Shown one piece after another: positions 30,033-41,775 of a DNA stretch of 64,000 nucleotides (its first letter is position 1; each line of letters starts with the position of its first letter). Made by a program: the position numbers and the translations under genes. Origin of the DNA: Lateolabrax maculatus (Eukaryota > Chordata > Actinopteri > Acropomatiformes > Lateolabracidae); NCBI GenBank assembly GCA_031216445.1, contig CM062218.1:25142001-25206000 (forward strand). Direction: 5' to 3'. Under the pieces are notes generated by a model. It searched no databases, was not told where the DNA came from, and saw only the letters and a program-made list of their open reading frames with translations.

Positions 30033-33000
30033 ATTTTTCAAGAAGACAAAAAACTTCCTATGCAGTGGTTGTGTAAGTACTGCACATTTTGTGCTGAAAA
30101 GAGGTGCTTCTTACTTAAGCATTACCGCTTAAAACACGGGTGCCACACTCGAATATCACCACTACCGTGCCTTTATAAGGAGTGCCTGTGCACATTTAAA
30201 TCTTTCAATGCACTCAAAGTCCACTTATCAACATGGCACACTCAAAAGGACCTGGGGAACGTGGGTGAAACTGCTTTCCATTGTCAGCTGTGTGACTTTG
30301 TGGAGCCTTGCACTGGAGCTGACTTTTTTACCCATTTACGAAGACATTTGAAGCTGAAGCAAAAGGTTTCCTGTCCATATCAAGGCTGTAGCTTTCAGAG
30401 CAATGTTTATTCAACCTTTAATGCACATAAAAGCAAAGAACACCAAGACCACAATAAGATGGCATTCAAACCTGAAATTGTGTCACATAATGTACTTGAG
30501 GTACCTCCACCTAATATAAATATTCAACCTGAGGATAGTGCCCCTGAAACTGATCAGGTTGAGTTTGAGGTTACTGAGCTCAATGAAGATGTGGGAGACT
30601 TGGAGAGTCAGTTGGAACATAATGTAGCTGCTGTTTTTCTGAAAATGTCATCGATTCTTAACATCTCTGAAAATGCCCTGCAAGAAGTTATAGAGCAGAA
30701 CAACCAAATTTATGTGCTTTCACAGCCATTGTTACATACCTCGGTTGGAAAAATACTAAATCAACATTGTGGAGATGTTGAGGACTCTTAAGTGAGTGAG
30801 ATAGCTAAAGTATTTACTGAGAATAATGTATTCCTGAAATTCACTTCTACTAGGGGGTCATTGTCAACCACTAGCAAGCGAACATCATACATTTGAAAAG
30901 AATTCTCAGTGGTGACGCCTATTGAGTTTGTCCTAAAAAATGACAGGCAGACAGTTGTGTATATCCCCATACTAAAAATGCTGCAGACATTACTAAACAA
31001 TGGAGAAATTTTAGATAAGGCCATGTCATCTGAGACAAATTTGTCACAAGGATACAGATCTCACAGGGATGGTTACCGGTTTAAAGACAATTCTCTCTTG
31101 ACAGAGGAAGAATTCAGGATTGCTCTTTTCTTGTACATAGATGATTTTGAGGTGGCTAAGCCCTTGGGAACCTCCAGAAAGAAACACAAGCTGCCATCTA
31201 CTGGGTACTTGGAAATCTACACCCTAAATATCGCTCCTCTCTTCATTCCATTCAGCTTGCTCTACTCATCATCGCTGAAGATGATATCAGGAAGTTGACT
31301 TTAAATGAGAGACCACAGTCTATTGAAGAATTAAAAGTGCAACTGGTAGATAAACTGTCACTGCAGTGTGACTTTAAACTGCAGTATGAAGATCAAGACT
31401 TCCATAATGCCCTCTGCAATTTGACTGAAATAACTGATTTACCTGAAAGAGCTACGCTCAAAATCATCCCTCTTGTGACTCTCCATTTAACCGCATTGTC
31501 ATCACCCACCACAACATCAGACACTGAGTGCAGCACAGCAGACACTGAGATCCTGTCGACAGGAAGAGCATCACCATCGCTAAGACAACAGTGGCCAGAT
31601 TTCTTTGACATACCCAATTTCTCAGTTGATGTTGACTATAGACTCAGACAGGCAGATCTTGCCTTTATGAAGGATGGAACACGTATGACTCTACCACGAG
31701 ATATGAAGCATGACATACTAGAAAAGCTTGCTGAGACGATGTACAGTTTCAAGGCTTACCCTAAAGATGATGACTTCAGCAGTGTTGCAAAAGCACTAAT
31801 TAGCAAACACCCCTGCCTCACTGAGCCTGGACCACACAGATGGTATGGCTGGAAAAACAGCCTTAAATTATCGCACAAAGCTTCAAAAAGCTGGATGTGA
31901 GGATGTAGCAATCAATGGAGGCAAAAGAAGTAAAGGCAACCCAGAAGGAGAATCCTCAAGCAAGAATATCAAACGGCCAAAAAGAGGTGAAGCAAACTAC
32001 CTACCTAACTTACCTGAAGGACATGATGAAACAAGCCTTGAAAATGCCAGAAAGGTTCTCGTGGAAGAAATGAAGAAGAAACAACCCAATGGCACTCTCA
32101 TCTCACAAATGATGGACCAATCATTCCCACTACGCAGACAAGAAATTGTAGAAAAGGAACCTGCTGTACAGAACATTGTTGAACAATGGCCAGCACTCTT
32201 CACAGACAGGTAAACTATTTTTGTTCTCAACCAATAAAATAATGCCTATCAAAAAGAAATTCAAGGTGTGTGGCTAGAAATCCAAACACACTTGTTGGAA
32301 TGTTAACACTTCTGCCATCTCTCCATCCCTACCCACCCCTCTCTCTACTTTTCAGGTGTTTGCTGAGTTCAACAGAATCGCAAGTAAGAATCTTGAGGGA
32401 GACTTCTTTGAGGCTCTGGACCAGTATACCCCACGTTTCATTGAACTTTTCAAAACAAGAAGGGGAACTGTTGGCCAGAAGCTCAGTGAGCTGATGCAGC
32501 ACATGAGCTGGATGGTAAGTAGGTTAATTTTGCTTTTGATCTGTGTGATAGTTCATCAATCAAGTTCTAAATGAGATGATCCAGCCCAACCTATTCTATT
32601 TCCTGTCTGACTTGTGCTTGTGCCTTGCAAATTACTCTGTTAACTGGTCTTTTCTCTCTCTGTGTATCATTAGACACCAGACGTGACAGTACTTCGCTCT
32701 GTTGTCCTCAAAGGCATTCCTATTTTACTTGGTGACGACTCCAGTGAATTCTTCAAGACATGCTCTGTAAGTACTTGCACATAAGAAAAAGTTTGGTCTG
32801 CATTAAAATAGAACTATATCTGTGCTGACATAGAAGATGTAATTTTATCTGCACAATATACAATATACATTTTGTACAGTGATTGATGTATTTTGTATGG
32901 CAATTCCTCCACAGCTAATCTGAGAGGTATTTAAACAGCCAGTAAATAAAAATGAAATTTGCCACATAAACGTTGTACACATTAATTAATTGTAAATCTA

Positions 33001-33558
33001 AGGAGCAGGAGTCCAGGCTGAAAAGTCAGTGTCACTGTTTAAGAATATATGGACCTTGTGGACCATAGCTTTAGTTTAATCATACCACATTTATTTTGTT
33101 GGTTATATTGTAACAATCCAGTGTGAACACATATTTAAAACCATATTCCCTAGCAAATGCTTTCAACATTAAAAATGAATGTTTAGAAGAGCATAAATTG
33201 CCATGCTGAAGAATGTGTGTGTGTGTCTTTGTAGGGTACAGCGAGAGACGAGGCCCTAGAATGCACTGTCGGTGTGCTGACAGTTGTCAGTGAAGATAAT
33301 CCTCATGAGGGTCCAAGTTCAGTAGACCTCCAGCCCATCTCCACTGCCATCATTCTGGAGGGAGGTATCATCATGGATCATATAAAAAAACTTGCCTCAG
33401 GCAGTTTGTCTGTTATTTGGGCTTACATATGCTTTGCATTTGGATTACCCAAAATGCATGGCAAATACACTCAACTTCATTCAGACTGTGATGCTTGGAC
33501 TGGGAAAGAAAACCTCCCACCAAAACTGTTAACTTTGAAGAACAGTCTACTGGGTTAG
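30033..33558 (+). pseudogene. Zinc-finger/PB1-like fusion pseudogene, unit 6
   Basis: Exons 30033-32209, 32356-32514, 32674-32766, 33235-33558. Arg to Gln before WPALF (GAACAATGG), shared with unit 8; the common lesions are retained. Confidence 0.8.
30060..30791 (+). CDS. Four-finger C2H2 ORF, unit 6
   Basis: Ile to Asn in the C-terminal helix-like stretch (EQNNQIYV), shared with unit 8; fingers unchanged. Confidence 0.45.
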   Translation: MQWLCKYCTFCAEKRCFLLKHYRLKHGCHTRISPLPCLYKECLCTFKSFNALKVHLSTWHTQKDLGNVGETAFHCQLCDFVEPCTGADFFTHLRRHLKLKQKVSCPYQGCSFQSNVYSTFNAHKSKEHQDHNKMAFKPEIVSHNVLEVPPPNINIQPEDSAPETDQVEFEVTELNEDVGDLESQLEHNVAAVFLKMSSILNISENALQEVIEQNNQIYVLSQPLLHTSVGKILNQHCGDVEDS

Positions 33559-34935
33559 ACCAGTAAAGAGCCATCAGCTGTCAGATAGCACTTTGTAAAT
33601 TATGCAGCAGTTAATGTTCTCCTGTTATCAGAGAAAGTTTTATGCTTTCATGCAACTGAGCTGGCTTGTTTATGATCTCAAAAAAAAAAAAAATTCTATT
33701 AAAGTGTACCATGTTATGCTAGTATGCTAATGGTGGAAATAGCGCCACCTTGTGTTGCAAAGAGTTGTTAGATAATGTTGTCAGAAAGGAACCTAGCAAG
33801 GTTGACCTGTTTACATTTGTGTTTTGGGAAAACTTTTAATTATAGTAGTTATAATGTAGTACAAATACAAAACCCAAGGAGTGATGTTTTTCTGTGTTGG
33901 TTTAAACCTTGGACTGATGCTCGCTTTGGGACACAAAAGCATTTGTTGTACTTTCAGTTTTGATCAGAAATGCAATGATTTTGCATGCACTGAAGTCCTG
34001 TAATTATCAGGTGTTTACCTGTTTAATATTGTGAGACTGTTACATGCATAGAATTAGCTCACAAAAATGTGGTTTTATTTTTGCCATGTCCATGTCATGT
34101 TCTACAGTCAAATCAAACCACAAGTTTGTTGTTTAGCTGCTGTTTTGTACTTGAATGTACAAGAAAGTGATACTTGGGAACAGAACACTTGAGGCTGAAT
34201 AATAGATTTAATGCATATTGTTATTACAATAGCCTAACAGACATAGATCACACTATGAGCAATTTTGCAACTAGCTTTAAAATACATTAAATATGACAAG
34301 AGGATAGAGAACAGTCATTTTATTGTTTATTGTAAGGTTATTACATGAGTGATAAAACACACATTTTATATTGGAGAATTGGAATCAAAAGTAACAATAT
34401 CGAACATTTATTGTTCAGTCTAGATCTGTCAGTGATGCAATTATTTTTTTAATAAATGTTGTAATGCAGCTGAACAAACCCAGTGAGTGTTCTTTTAAAG
34501 TATATGTTTGTGGTGTTTTTCCCTTTATTAGGTAATAACAGCTAAAATAGATAAGAAATGGGGGAAGGACAAGGACCCATTCAAGGAAATTGGTTTGTTT
34601 AATTTAACTGAACTGAAATGAACTGAAAAAAAATAAGTGAGTAGTAAGTAGTAGGTATCATAATTCTAAGTGGGGTTAAATTTGTGTCAAGCAGTCCACA
34701 CAAAATGAAAAAAATAAGTTAACACTAAGCATGGCTATTAAGTTACATGAACTTTTTTTTTTTTTTTTTAGTTGTACTACTTGATTTGGTACTGCACACT
34801 TAAAATAAACAAGCTTTTCTAACTCACTATTCTTAAGATTACTTTGCTTAATTTGCAACGAGTTTGCATACTTTTTTTAAGTAAGGTCAACTAATTAGAT
34901 TTTACAGTGAGTATACGTACACACGTCTCCCGCAG

Positions 34936-35265
34936 AGCTATGTTGAAAGTCCCTCAATATTCAGTCGAGTATTGGCTAATGACCTGCAACACCTAGACGT
35001 GTCCAGTACAGTACTACAATATGTAGATGATCTCTTGATATGTAGCACCTCCAAAGCTCAATGTGCACAAGACTCAGTCTCAGCCCTGATGGCTTTAGAA
35101 AAGGGGGCTCACAAGGTGAGTAAAAATAAATTACAGTTTTGCCAGACAGGTTGAATACTTAGGTAGACAACTCTGTGGCACTAAATGAGCTATAGTGCCC
35201 TCACAAATTGAGGCAGAATCGAAAGCTCCCAAACCACAAACGGTGAGACACATGTCGTCATTTCT
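34936..35265 (+). mobile_element. ERV reverse-transcriptase fragment, unit 6, 2-base deletion
   Basis: CAGACACAGG has become CAGACAGG at about 35145-35150, so the frame stops at 35152-35154, shortly after HKVSKNKLQFCQ. The common TGA is therefore bypassed by an earlier stop. Confidence 0.87.
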
Positions 35266-35457
35266 GCCATCTCAGCTTTACTAGAAGCCATACACCATCC
35301 AAAAGTGTTAGCCATCATTAAATGCGTAGCTCATCAAAAAACGAATTCCCTGATAGCTAAAGGCAACAACTTAGCAGATGAAGCCGCAAAACGCATAGCT
35401 ACACCCACCTGTATAGGACCACTGCTAGTAGCTGGAGATTGTGAACCACTGACAAAC
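35266..35457 (+). mobile_element. ERV RNase H C-terminal fragment, unit 7
   Basis: Six-A form. Confidence 0.84.
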
Positions 35458-35458
35458 T

Positions 35459-35492
35459 TATATATATATGATATATATATATATATATATAT
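35459..35492 (+). repeat. (AT)n microsatellite, 22-bp main tract
   Basis: Shortest class, shared with units 9 and 10. Confidence 0.97.
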
Positions 35493-35503
35493 GAGCTATA
35501 TAT

Positions 35504-35824
35504 ATGTGCTGCTATGTAATAGCAGCACAACATCAGGCAAGTCCATATGCACATTCTGTATGGGCAAAAAGGGGGGCAAGTATAATCACTGAAGAAGGTC
35601 CATCACATGGGCTATGGCGAAGTGCACATGGACATATTGTCCTCCCAACATCTTTGGTACAGGTTGCTACACGTAGTGCGCATGGTCAGGACCATTGCAC
35701 AAGTGGGGAGGTGTTGAGACGCCTTCAAGCAGTCTGGTGGTCACCATTTTTCCGACCTGCGTTTGTAGCTGAGACAATTTTGCAAGGAAGGTTTTTTTCT
35801 GTTGCTCTGGTATTTCAAGTCTGA
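35504..35824 (+). mobile_element. ERV integrase N-terminal fragment, unit 7
   Basis: No amino-acid change against the other copies. Confidence 0.76.
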
Positions 35825-35898
35825 TACTGCATGTTAGTGTTTTTGTTTTTTGTTTCTATTTTGCCGGGCTTGATGCTAAAATGATCTTTTCTTTTCAG

Positions 35899-38800
35899 AT
35901 TTTTCAAGAAGACAAAAAACTTCCTATGCAGTGGTCGTGTAAGTACTGCACATTTTGCGCTGAAAAGAGGTGCTTCTTACTTAAGCATTACCGCTTAAAA
36001 CACGGGTGCCACACTCGAATATCACCACTACCGTGCCTTTATAAGGAGTGCCTGTGCACATTTAAATCTTTCAATGCACTCAAAGTCCACTTATCAACAT
36101 GGCACACTCAAAAGGACCTGGGGAACGTGGGTGAAACTGCTTTCCATTGTCAGCTGTGTGACTTTGTGGAGCCTTGCACTGGAGCTGACTTTTTTACCTA
36201 TTTACGAAGACATTTGAAGCTGAAGCAAAAGGTTTCCTGTCCATATCAAGGCTGTAGCTTTCAGAGCAATGTTTATTCAACCTTTAATGCACATAAAAGC
36301 AAAGAACATCAAGACCACAATAAGATGGCATTCAAACCTGAAATTGTGTCACATAATGTACTTGAGGTACCTCCACCTAATATAAATATTCAACCTGAGG
36401 ATAGTGCCCCTGAAACTGATCAGGTTGAGTTTGAGGTTACTGAGCTCAATGAAGATGTGGGAGACTTGGAGAGTCAGTTGGAACATAATGTAGCTGCTGT
36501 TTTTCTGAAAATGTCATCGATTCTTAACATCTCTGAAAATGCCCTGCAAGAAGTTATAGAGCAGATCAACCAAATTTATGTGCTTTCACAGCCATTGTTA
36601 CATACCTCGGTTGGAAAAATACTAAATCAACATTGTGGAGATGTTGAGGACTCTTAAGTGAGTGAGATAGCTAAAGTATTTACTGAGAATAATGTATTCC
36701 TGAAATTCACTTCTACTAGGGGGTCATTGTCAACCACTAGCAAGCGAACATCATACATTTGAAAAGAATTCTCAGTGGTGACGCCTATTGAGTTTGTCCT
36801 AAAAAATGACAGGCAGACAGTTGTGTATATCCCCATACTAAAAATGCTGCAGACATTACTAAACAATGGAGAAATTTTAGATAAGGCCATGTCATCTGAG
36901 ACAAATTTGTCACAAGGATACAGATCTCACAGGGATGGTTACCGGTTTAAAGACAATTCTCTCTTGACAGAGGAAGAATTCAGGATTGCTCTTTTCTTGT
37001 ACATAGATGATTTTGAGGTGGCTAAGCCCTTGGGAACCTCCAGAAAGAAACACAAGCTGCCATCTACTGGGTACTTGGAAATCTACACCCTAAATATCGC
37101 TCCTCTCTTCATTCCATTCAGCTTGCTCTACTCATCATCGCTGAAGATGATATCAGGAAGTTGACTTTAAATGAGAGACCACAGTCTATTGAAGAATTAA
37201 AAGTGCAACTGGTAGATAAACTGTCACTGCAGTGTGACTTTAAACTGCAGTATGAAGATCAAGACTTCCATAATGCCCTCTGCAATTTGACTGAAATAAC
37301 TGATTTACCTGAAAGAGCTACGCTCAAAATCATCCCTCTTGTGACTCTCCATTTAACCGCATTGTCATCACCCACCACAACATCAGACACTGAGTGCAGC
37401 ACAGCAGACACTGAGATCCTGTCGACAGGAAGAGCATCACCATCGCTAAGACAACAGTGGCCAGATTTCTTTGACATACCCAATTTCTCAGTTGATGTTG
37501 ACTATAGACTCAGACAGGCAGATCTTGCCTTTATGAAGGATGGAACACGTATGACTCTACCACGAGATATGAAGCATGACATACTAGAAAAGCTTGCTGA
37601 GACGATGTACAGTTTCAAGGCGATAAGATGATGACTTCAGCAGTGTTGCAAAAGCACTAATTAGCAAACACCCCTGCCTCACTGAGCCTGGACCACACAG
37701 ATGGTATGGCTGGAAAAACAGCCTTAAATTATCGCACAAAGCTTCAAAAAGCTGGATGTGAGGATGTAGCAATCAATGGAGGCAAAAGAAGTAAAGGCAA
37801 CCCAGAAGGAGAATCCTCAAGCAAGAATATCAAACGGCCAAAAAGAGGTGAAGCAAACTACCTACCTAACTTACCTGAAGGACATGATGAAACAAGCCTT
37901 GAAAATGCCAGAAAGGTTCTCGTGGAAGAAATGAAGAAGAAACAACCCAATGGCACTCTCATCTCACAAATGATGGACCAATCATTCCCACTACGCAGAC
38001 AAGAAATTGTAGAAAAGGAACCTGCTGTACAGAACATTGTTGAACGATGGCCAGCACTCTTCACAGACAGGTAAACTATTTTTGTTCTCAACCAATAAAA
38101 TAATGCCTATCAAAAAGAAATTCAAGGTGTGTGGCTAGAAATCCAAACACACTTGTTGGAATGTTAACACTTCTGCCATCTCTCCATCCCTACCCACCCC
38201 TCTCTCTACTTTTCAGGTGTTTGCTGAGTTCAACAGAATCGCAAGTAAGAATCTTGAGGGAGACTTCTTTGAGGCTCTGGACCAGTATACCCCACGTTTC
38301 ATTGAACTTTTCAAAACAAGAAGGGGAACTGTTGGCCAGAAGCTCAGTGAGCTGATGCAGCACATGAGCTGGATGGTAAGTAGGTTAATTTTGCTTTTCA
38401 TCTGTGTGATAGTTCATCAATCAAGTTCTAAATGAGATGATCCAGCCCAACCTATTCTATTTCCTGTCTGACTTGTGCTTGTGCCTTGCAAATTACTCTG
38501 TTAACTGGTCTTTTCTCTCTCTGTGTATCATTAGACACCAGACGTGACAGTACTTCGCTCTGTTGTCCTCAAAGGCATTCCTATTTTACTTGGTGACGAC
38601 TCCAGTGAATTCTTCAAGACATGCTCTGTAAGTACTTGCACATAAGAAAAAGTTTGGTCTGCATTAAAATAGAACTATATCTGTGCTGACATAGAAGATG
38701 TAATTTTATCTGCACAATATACAATATACATTTTGTACAGTGATTGATGTATTTTGTATGGCAATTCCTCCACAGCTAATCTGAGAGGTATTTAAACAGC

Positions 38801-39419
38801 CAGTAAATAAAAATGAAATTTGCCACATAAACGTTGTACACATTAATTAATTGTAAATCTAAGGAGCAGGAGTCCAGGCTGAAAAGTCAGTGTCACTGTT
38901 TAAGAATATATGGACCTTGTGGACCATAGCTTTAGTTTAATCATACCACATTTATTTTGTTGGTTATATTGTAACAATCCAGTGTGAACACATATTTAAA
39001 ACCATATTCCCTAGCAAATGCTTTCAACATTAAAAATGAATGTTTAGAAGAGCATAAATTGCCATGCTGAAGAATGTGTGTGTGTGTCTTTGTAGGGTAC
39101 AGCGAGAGACGAGGCCCTAGAATGCACTGTCGGTGTGCTGACAGTTGTCAGTGAAGATAATCCTCATGAGGGTCCAAGTTCAGTAGACCTCCAGCCCATC
39201 TCCACTGCCATCATTCTGGAGGGAGGTATCATCATGGATCATATAAAAAAACTTGCCTCAGGCAGTTTGTCTGTTATTTGGGCTTACATATGCTTTGCAT
39301 TTGGATTACCCAAAATGCATGGCAAATACACTCAACTTCATTCAGACTGTGATGCTTGGACTGGGAAAGAAAACCTCCCACCAAAACTGTTAACTTTGAA
39401 GAACAGTCTACTGGGTTAG
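35899..39419 (+). pseudogene. Zinc-finger/PB1-like fusion pseudogene, unit 7, extra frameshift
   Basis: Exons 35899-38070, 38217-38375, 38535-38627, 39096-39419. The same TTACCCTAA-to-GATA replacement as unit 5, at about 37621. LQCDFK (TGT) here, unlike unit 5. Confidence 0.8.
35926..36657 (+). CDS. Four-finger C2H2 ORF, unit 7, finger 3 ligand lost
   Basis: Leu4 to Ser, and His92 to Tyr (TAT at 36199-36201), the first zinc-binding histidine of finger 3. Shared with unit 9. Confidence 0.4.
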   Translation: MQWSCKYCTFCAEKRCFLLKHYRLKHGCHTRISPLPCLYKECLCTFKSFNALKVHLSTWHTQKDLGNVGETAFHCQLCDFVEPCTGADFFTYLRRHLKLKQKVSCPYQGCSFQSNVYSTFNAHKSKEHQDHNKMAFKPEIVSHNVLEVPPPNINIQPEDSAPETDQVEFEVTELNEDVGDLESQLEHNVAAVFLKMSSILNISENALQEVIEQINQIYVLSQPLLHTSVGKILNQHCGDVEDS

Positions 39420-40794
39420 ACCAGTAAAGAGCCATCAGCTGTCAGATAGCACTTTGTAAATTATGCAGCAGTTAATGTTCTCCTGTTATCAGAGAAAGTT
39501 TTATGCTTTCATGCAACTGAGCTGGCTTGTTTATGATCTCAAAAAAAAAAAAAATTCTATTAAAGTGTACCATGTTATGCTAGTATGCTAATGGTGGAAA
39601 TAGCGCCACCTTGTGTTGCAAAGAGTTGTTAGATAATGTTGTCAGAAAGGAACCTAGCAAGGTTGACCTGTTTACATTTGTGTTTTGGGAAAACTTTTAA
39701 TTATAGTAGTTATAATGTAGTACAAATACAAAACCCAAGGAGTGATGTTTTTCTGTGTTGGTTTAAACCTTGGACTGATGCTCGCTTTGGGACACAAAAG
39801 CATTTGTTGTACTTTCAGTTTTGATCAGAAATGCAATGATTTTGCATGCACTGAAGTCCTGTAATTATCAGGTGTTTACCTGTTTAATATTGTGAGACTG
39901 TTACATGCATAGAATTAGCTCACAAAAATGTGGTTTTATTTTTGCCATGTCCATGTCATGTTCTACAGTCAAATCAAACCACAAGTTTGTTGTTTAGCTG
40001 CTGTTTTGTACTTGAATGTACAAGAAAGTGATACTTGGGAACAGAACACTTGAGGCTGAATAATAGATTTAATGCATATTGTTATTACAATAGCCTAACA
40101 GACATAGATCACACTATGAGCAATTTTGCAACTAGCTTTAAAATACATTAAATATGACAAGAGGATAGAGAACAGTCATTTTATTGTTTATTGTAAGGTT
40201 ATTACATGAGTGATAAAACACACATTTTATATTGGAGAATTGGAATCAAAAGTAACAATATCGAACATTTATTGTTCAGTCTAGATCTGTCAGTGATGCA
40301 ATTATTTTTTTAATAAATGTTGTAATGCAGCTGAACAAACCCAGTGAGTGTTCTTTTAAAGTATATGTTTGTGGTGTTTTTCCCTTTATTAGGTAATAAC
40401 AGCTAAAATAGATAAGAAATGGGAGAAGGACAAGGACCCATTCAAGGAAATTGGTTTGTTTAATTTAACTGAACTGAAATGAACTGAAAAAAAATGAGTG
40501 AGTAGTAAGTAGTAGGTATCATAATTCTAAGAGGGGTTAAATTTGTATCAAGCAGTCCACACAAAATGAAAAAATTAAGTTAACACTAAGCATGGCTATT
40601 AAGTTACATGAACTTTTTTTTTTTTTTTTAGTTGTACTACTTGATTTGGTACTGCACACTTAAAATAAACAAGCTTTTCTAACTCACTATTCTTAAGATT
40701 ACTTTGCTTAATTTGGACGAGTTTGCATACTTTTTTTAAGTAAGGTCAACTAATTAGATTTTACAGTGAGTATACGTACACACGTCTCCCGCAG

Positions 40795-41126
40795 AGCTAT
40801 GTTGAAAGTCCCTCAATATTCAGTCGAGTATTGGCTAATGACCTGCAACACCTAGACGTGTCCAGTACAGTACTACAATATGTAGATGATCTCTTGATAT
40901 GTAGCACCTCCAAAGCTCAATGTGCACAAGACTCAGTCTCAGCCCTGATGGCTTTAGAAAAGGGGGCTCACAAGGTGAGTAAAAATAAATTACAGTTTTG
41001 CCAGACACAGGTTGAATACTTAGGTAGACAACTCTGTGGCACTAAATGAGCTATAGTGCCCTCACAAATTGAGGCAGTATCGAAAGCTCCCAAACCACAA
41101 ACGGTGAGACACATGTCGTCATTTCT
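40795..41126 (+). mobile_element. ERV reverse-transcriptase fragment, unit 7
   Basis: No private change in the open part. Confidence 0.87.
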
Positions 41127-41318
41127 GCCATCTCAGCTTTACTAGAAGCCATACACCATCCAAAAGTGTTAGCCATCATTAAATGCGTAGCTCATCAAAA
41201 AACGAATTCCCTGATAGCTAAAGGCAACAACTTAGCAGATGAAGCCGCAAAACGCATAGCTACACCCACCTGTATAGGACCACTGCTAGTAGCTGGAGAT
41301 TGTGAACCACTGACAAAC
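41127..41318 (+). mobile_element. ERV RNase H C-terminal fragment, unit 8
   Basis: Six-A form. Confidence 0.84.
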
Positions 41319-41319
41319 T

Positions 41320-41329
41320 TATATATATA

Positions 41330-41369
<40 letters not shown>
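41320..41369 (+). repeat. (AT)n microsatellite, 38-bp main tract
   Basis: One AT step longer than unit 6. Confidence 0.97.
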
Positions 41370-41372
<3 letters not shown>

Positions 41373-41380
41373 CTATATAT

Positions 41381-41701
41381 ATGTGCTGCTATGTAATAGC
41401 AGCACAACATCAGGCAAGTCCATATGCACATTCTGTATGGGCAAAAAGGGGGGCAAGTATAATCACTGAAGAAGGTCCATCACATGGGCTATGGCGAAGT
41501 GCACATGGACATATTGTCCTCCCAACATCTTTGGTACAGGTTGCTACACGTAGTGCGCATGGTCAGGACCATTGCACAAGTGGGGAGGTGTTGAGACGCC
41601 TTCAAGCAGTCTGGTGGTCACCATTTTTCCGACCTGCGTTTGTAGCTGAGACAATTTTGCAAGGAAGGTTTTTTTCTGTTGCTCTGGTATTTCAAGTCTG
41701 A
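41381..41701 (+). mobile_element. ERV integrase N-terminal fragment, unit 8
   Basis: No amino-acid change against the other copies. Confidence 0.76.
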
Positions 41702-41775
41702 TACTGCATGTTAGTCTTTTTGTTTTTTGTTTCTATTTTGCCGGGCTTGATGCTAAAATGATCTTTTCTTTTCAG

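Larger units (their letters stand above)
29386..35265 (+). repeat. Tandem unit 6 (5880 bp)
   Basis: Near-twin of unit 8. Shared private marks: TTAGTCTTTTTG before the splice site (also unit 11), GAACACCAAG, CAGAACAACC, GAACAATGGCC, GGGGAAGG in the 54-base exon-like piece, AAATAAGTGAG, TTGTGTCAAG, the RT 2-base deletion and GGCAGAATCG. Confidence 0.97.
35266..41126 (+). repeat. Tandem unit 7 (5861 bp), mosaic
   Basis: The shortest complete unit. Its first part (to at least 36.2 kb) matches unit 9 and its second part (from 37.6 kb) matches unit 5, so it carries the join of two 11.74-kb blocks. Confidence 0.97.

Noticed and set aside
34676..34858. Minus-strand ORF with a poly-Lys run (units 6, 8, 9)
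   Set aside because: Opened by the length of the T run on the other strand; not coding.
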